Shown here in pieces: positions 4,906 to 6,872 of a stretch of DNA of 6,872 nucleotides (position 1 is its first letter; every line of letters starts with the position of its first letter). A program made the position numbers and the translations under genes. Source of the stretch: a bacterium (GTDB lineage Bacteria; Oederibacteriota; Muellerivitia; Muellerivitales; Muellerivitaceae); assembly GCA_025980505.1 (NCBI GenBank), contig JAICXI010000102.1, positions 1-6,872 of the forward strand. Direction: 5' to 3'. The notes under the pieces are model-generated. The model was given only the letters and a program-made list of their open reading frames with translations, was not told where the DNA came from and did not search any database.

Positions 4906-6105
4906 TCAGGGTGTCAGCAGGTAAAGGGCGTTGTTATAGAAATCCGAAACCAGGAGGTGGTTCCCCAAGGTCGCCACGCCATCCGGGCTGGCGTGGGCGG
5001 CCGATAACCCGAGCCCCGCCGTCAAGAGGTCGCCCGTGAGGTTGTAAACCTCCACCTTGCTGTTTCCCGAATCCGCCGCGTAAAGGCTGCTTCCGTTGAC
5101 GGTGATCCCATAAATATCGGACCCGGCCACCGTCGGGAATTGGGTCGAGTAAGCCAAGGTGCCGGAAGTGAACACCTGGATGAGTCGGTTGCTGGCGTCG
5201 GCCACGTAAAGGTTGCCCGAGCCGTCCAAGGCCAGGGCGCTGGGATTGTCGAAGGTGCCTCCGCCCGCGCCCGTGCCGCCCCATTCGGTGACGGCGGTGC
5301 CCGACGGATTGAATACCTCGATTTCGTCATTGCCCGTATCGGCCACGTAAACGTTGCCGCCCGCATCCACGGCGATGCCTTCCGGTTGGTTGAAGGAGGT
5401 CGGTCCCCCCACGCCGCTGGTCCAGGAACTCCACGAAACCAGGGCGCCGCCCGAGGCATTGAGCGCGTAAACGGCGTTGTTCACCCCGTCGACCACGTAA
5501 ACGGTCGTCCCCGCCGCGTTGACCGCCACGCCGTTGGGTTGCCCGAAAGCGGTGGCGCCGTAGGCCGTCCAGACGGCTTGGGACACGCCCGAGGCGTTGA
5601 AAACCTCGACCTTGCCGGAAGTATAAGGATACTCGCCTTCCGCCACGTAAACGACGGTGGCACCGTTGCCGTCTACCGCCAGGGCGTTGGGAGGAGCCGT
5701 GGTGGTCCAGGGGGTTCCGGTCGCGGAGGGGGCCGGCGTGGAGAAGGTGCTGGTGGGCGTAAAGGTGTTCGTGGGAGTGGCGGTGGCGGTCAAAGTGGCG
5801 GTGACGGTGGGCGTATTCGAGGCCGTGGTAGTGACCGTATTCGTGGGCGTCGAGGTCATTACGGGCGTGGGCGTGAAAAAGGTGCCCGTGGGTGTGGGGG
5901 TGGAAGTGGCCGTGGATGTGGGCGTACCCGTGGCCGTCGAGGTGGTGGTCGCGGTGGGGGTTTTCGTGGGGCTGTATCCGGCCCAAATCGTGGCCGTGGA
6001 CACCGGCGTGGCGGTGGCCGACGGGCTGGAAGGGCTGTTGTTCGAGCAGGCCAGGGGGGCCAACAGGCCCAAAGCCATGAGGGTCATCCACAAAAACTTT
6101 TTCAT
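4906..6105 (-). CDS. Lipoprotein-like surface protein: long Thr/Pro stalk plus six-bladed NHL beta-propeller
   Basis: The product has 399 residues. The ATG at 6103-6105 has GGAGG 8 bases upstream; a GTG five codons earlier overlaps the Shine-Dalgarno and is rejected. The signal MKKFLWMTLMALGLLAPLAC ends at C20 with a degenerate lipobox (PLAC); Ser at +2 would favour the outer membrane. Residues 28-138 are a Thr/Pro/Ser/Ala linker with many TPT and TAT units. Residues 139-399 hold six NHL-type blades with signatures VYVAEG (152-157), VYVVDG (202-207), VYVADTGN (252-259), LYVADASN (299-306), LYAADSGN (341-348) and LLVSDFYN (384-391), many preceded by a P-x-G/A-[IVL]-A-V-D turn. This count closes one propeller. 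It is probably co-transcribed with the propeller gene 42 bases upstream. The ligand is unknown. Confidence 0.88.
   Translation of the reverse strand: MKKFLWMTLMALGLLAPLACSNNSPSSPSATATPVSTATIWAGYSPTKTPTATTTSTATGTPTSTATSTPTPTGTFFTPTPVMTSTPTNTVTTTASNTPTVTATLTATATPTNTFTPTSTFSTPAPSATGTPWTTTAPPNALAVDGNGATVVYVAEGEYPYTSGKVEVFNASGVSQAVWTAYGATAFGQPNGVAVNAAGTTVYVVDGVNNAVYALNASGGALVSWSSWTSGVGGPTSFNQPEGIAVDAGGNVYVADTGNDEIEVFNPSGTAVTEWGGTGAGGGTFDNPSALALDGSGNLYVADASNRLIQVFTSGTLAYSTQFPTVAGSDIYGITVNGSSLYAADSGNSKVEVYNLTGDLLTAGLGLSAAHASPDGVATLGNHLLVSDFYNNALYLLTP
5075..5651 (-). repeat. Periodic NHL blade repeats visible in the DNA
   Basis: The + strand decamer GCCACGTAAA or a close variant (coding for L/V-Y-V-A) recurs at 5075 (GCCGCGTAAA), 5201, 5342, 5492 (ACCACGTAAA) and 5642. 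Spacings are 126, 141, 150 and 150 bases, matching blades of about 42-50 residues. The spacers are genuine coding sequence, so this is a tandem protein repeat. Confidence 0.8.
5692..6024 (-). repeat. Thr/Pro low-complexity stalk of the 4906-6105 gene
   Basis: Codons 28-138 encode mostly Thr, Pro, Ser and Ala. All four Thr codons are used, so the amino-acid bias is not simply a recent hexamer expansion, though GTGGGCGT/GTGGCGGT-like words recur on the + strand. The stalk probably lifts the propeller off the membrane and may be O-glycosylated (inference). Confidence 0.75.
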
Positions 6106-6113
6106 CGGAACTT

Positions 6114-6118
6114 CCTCC
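6114..6118 (-). promoter_or_regulatory. Shine-Dalgarno GGAGG of the 4906-6105 gene
   Basis: On the - strand GGAGG lies 8 bases before the ATG at 6103-6105. It abuts, by one base, the 3' arm of a small hairpin (6118-6131), which could modulate access to the site. Confidence 0.8.
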
Positions 6119-6137
6119 ACCCTTCCGGGTGTTTTTT
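6118..6137. other. Small intergenic hairpin beside a six-base T/A run
   Basis: CACCC (6118-6122) pairs with GGGTG (6127-6131) around TTCC. On the + strand TTTTTT (6132-6137) follows, which looks like a short terminator, but no + strand gene ends there. In the leftward transcript the A6 precedes the stem and the GGGUG arm runs directly into the Shine-Dalgarno of the 4906-6105 gene. It could reduce antisense transcription or tune translation; the 5-bp stem is modest. Confidence 0.35.
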
Positions 6138-6147
6138 CATTCCGCCC

Positions 6148-6872
6148 TTAGGGCGCGAATTTGACCACGCTGCCGTTGCCGCCGTTGTAAGTGGTGTCGG
6201 CCACGTAAATATCGCCGCTTCCCGCCACGGCAACGCCGAGGAGGGTCTTCAACAACCCGCTGTCGTTGAAGACGACGTTGGGGACGCCGCCCGTGAAGTT
6301 GCCCGCGAGGAATTCCTCGACCTGCCGGTTGCCCGTATCCGCGACATAAAGGTTCCCGGCCGCGTCAAAGGCCACCCCGCCCGGATTCTTGAAGCCGTTG
6401 ACGGTGACCGCCGCGGCCCCGCCGCTGGAGGGGTTGAAGCCCAGGATCACGCTGTAGCTGCCGTTGACGGCCGTACCCTGGGTGGCCACGTAGACGTCCC
6501 CATCGTTCGCATTGAAGGCCAAACCGGCCAGGGTCACGGATGAAGCCACGGCCACCGTGCCGCCCCCGCCGAAACCGTTCAAGTTGCCGCCCGCATCCAG
6601 CTGGACAATCCGGCTGTTGCCCTTGTCGCTCACAAAGATATCGCCGCTCCCGTCCACGGCCACGCCCGAAGGATTGGAGAAGGTGGTACCGGTGAACTGC
6701 GCCAGGAAGTTCCCGTCCTTGTCGAATTTCGTGACTCCGCTCATGCCGCCCACCACGTAAAGGTTTTGGCCGCCGTCCACCGCCACGCCGGTGGGCAAGG
6801 TATAGGACACCAGGCCCTTGCCCTTGCCGCCGTTACCCCAGGCAACGTCGAGGGCCCCCGCCGCGGTGAACC
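6148..6872 (-). CDS. NHL-repeat beta-propeller protein, N-terminus beyond the window
   Basis: The frame is open from the right edge to a TAA at 6148-6150, giving 240 visible residues. A GTG at 6808-6810 could pass for a start, but in-frame coding continues upstream of it (TAAGALDVAWGNGGKGKGL), so the gene is 5'-truncated by the edge. Five NHL blades are visible, with signatures LYVVGG, IFVSDKGN, VYVATQ, LYVADTGN and IYVADT, most preceded by NP-x-GVAVD-type turns. The C-terminus is VVKFAP. At least one more blade and any signal peptide or Thr/Pro linker should lie outside. It closely resembles the propeller of the next gene (4906-6105), 42 bases downstream, and the two probably form one transcription unit of paralogues. 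NHL propellers mediate binding or, in some families, lyase activity; nothing here decides which. Export is inferred from the neighbour. Confidence 0.85.
   Translation of the reverse strand, partial: FTAAGALDVAWGNGGKGKGLVSYTLPTGVAVDGGQNLYVVGGMSGVTKFDKDGNFLAQFTGTTFSNPSGVAVDGSGDIFVSDKGNSRIVQLDAGGNLNGFGGGGTVAVASSVTLAGLAFNANDGDVYVATQGTAVNGSYSVILGFNPSSGGAAAVTVNGFKNPGGVAFDAAGNLYVADTGNRQVEEFLAGNFTGGVPNVVFNDSGLLKTLLGVAVAGSGDIYVADTTYNGGNGSVVKFAP
6200..6761 (-). repeat. Periodic NHL blade repeats in the right-edge gene
   Basis: The same blade-core word family on the + strand recurs at 6200 (GCCACGTAAA), 6341 (GCGACATAAA), 6485 (GCCACGTAGA), 6628 (GCTCACAAAG) and 6752 (ACCACGTAAA). Spacings are 141, 144, 143 and 124 bases, one blade per unit. 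Similarity to the words in the neighbouring gene fits duplication of blades or of the whole gene. Confidence 0.75.

Noticed and set aside
5327..6091. 254-residue His-rich frame on the - strand
   Set aside because: Its apparent His/Gly pattern is an out-of-frame reading of the Thr/Pro stalk and blade repeats of the 4906-6105 gene; it could suggest a metal-binding protein but is a shadow.
5140..6543. 467-residue open frame on the + strand
   Set aside because: It is antisense to two clear propeller genes. Its Gly/Arg-rich product reflects the complement of Thr/Pro and NHL codons, it spans the gap between both genes, and it has no recognisable domain.
5075..6761. CRISPR-like regular repeats every 124-150 bases
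   Set aside because: The repeated words are only about 10 bases, the spacing is too long, and the intervening DNA is conserved coding sequence for NHL blades.
6148..6810. Full-length gene starting at the GTG at 6808-6810
   Set aside because: The frame stays open to the window edge with propeller-like residues upstream, and no Shine-Dalgarno precedes the GTG, so the gene is partial.

Overview
This window of about 6.9 kb is GC-rich and looks like the chromosome of a Gram-negative bacterium. It encodes secreted and lipoprotein-like signal peptides and an outer-membrane beta-barrel. Long Thr/Pro linkers joined to NHL-type beta-propellers are common in poorly cultured deep-branching phyla, but the sequence alone does not fix the taxon. 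No mobile element, tRNA, rRNA or CRISPR array is visible, and no intergenic gap exceeds 300 bases.

Layout. The left edge (1-237, + strand) holds the last 78 residues of a fatty acid hydroxylase/sterol desaturase family protein. Everything else lies on the - strand and is transcribed right to left. In transcription order these are: an NHL-repeat propeller protein cut by the right edge (6148-6872); a lipoprotein-like protein with a 110-residue Thr/Pro linker and a six-bladed NHL propeller (4906-6105); an outer-membrane beta-barrel protein (3927-4727); a second Thr/Pro-linker propeller protein (2458-3675); a TPR protein (1824-2327); a secreted protein with four cysteines and a C-terminal Thr-Pro tail (913-1635); and a small unrecognised protein (304-741). 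The last meets the hydroxylase tail-to-tail across a strong terminator.

Transcription units. The two rightmost propeller genes are 42 bases apart and probably co-transcribed. Candidate hairpin terminators follow the barrel gene, the second propeller gene, the TPR gene and the small gene, so most of the others look like separate units. For several genes the start was moved downstream of the longest frame, because a good Shine-Dalgarno sequence or a clean signal peptide supports the inner ATG.

Functional reading. Five of the eight genes encode exported, surface or outer-membrane proteins, or probable ones (the right-edge propeller's N-terminus is not visible). The theme is cell-envelope display: anchored propellers held away from the membrane by Thr/Pro stalks, next to a small barrel. 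Their ligands or enzymatic roles cannot be read from the sequence. No obviously new multi-gene defence or metabolic system is seen. The most unusual items are the propeller/barrel cluster, the composition shift of the 2458-3675 gene, and the uncharacterised 145-residue protein with an internal repeat.
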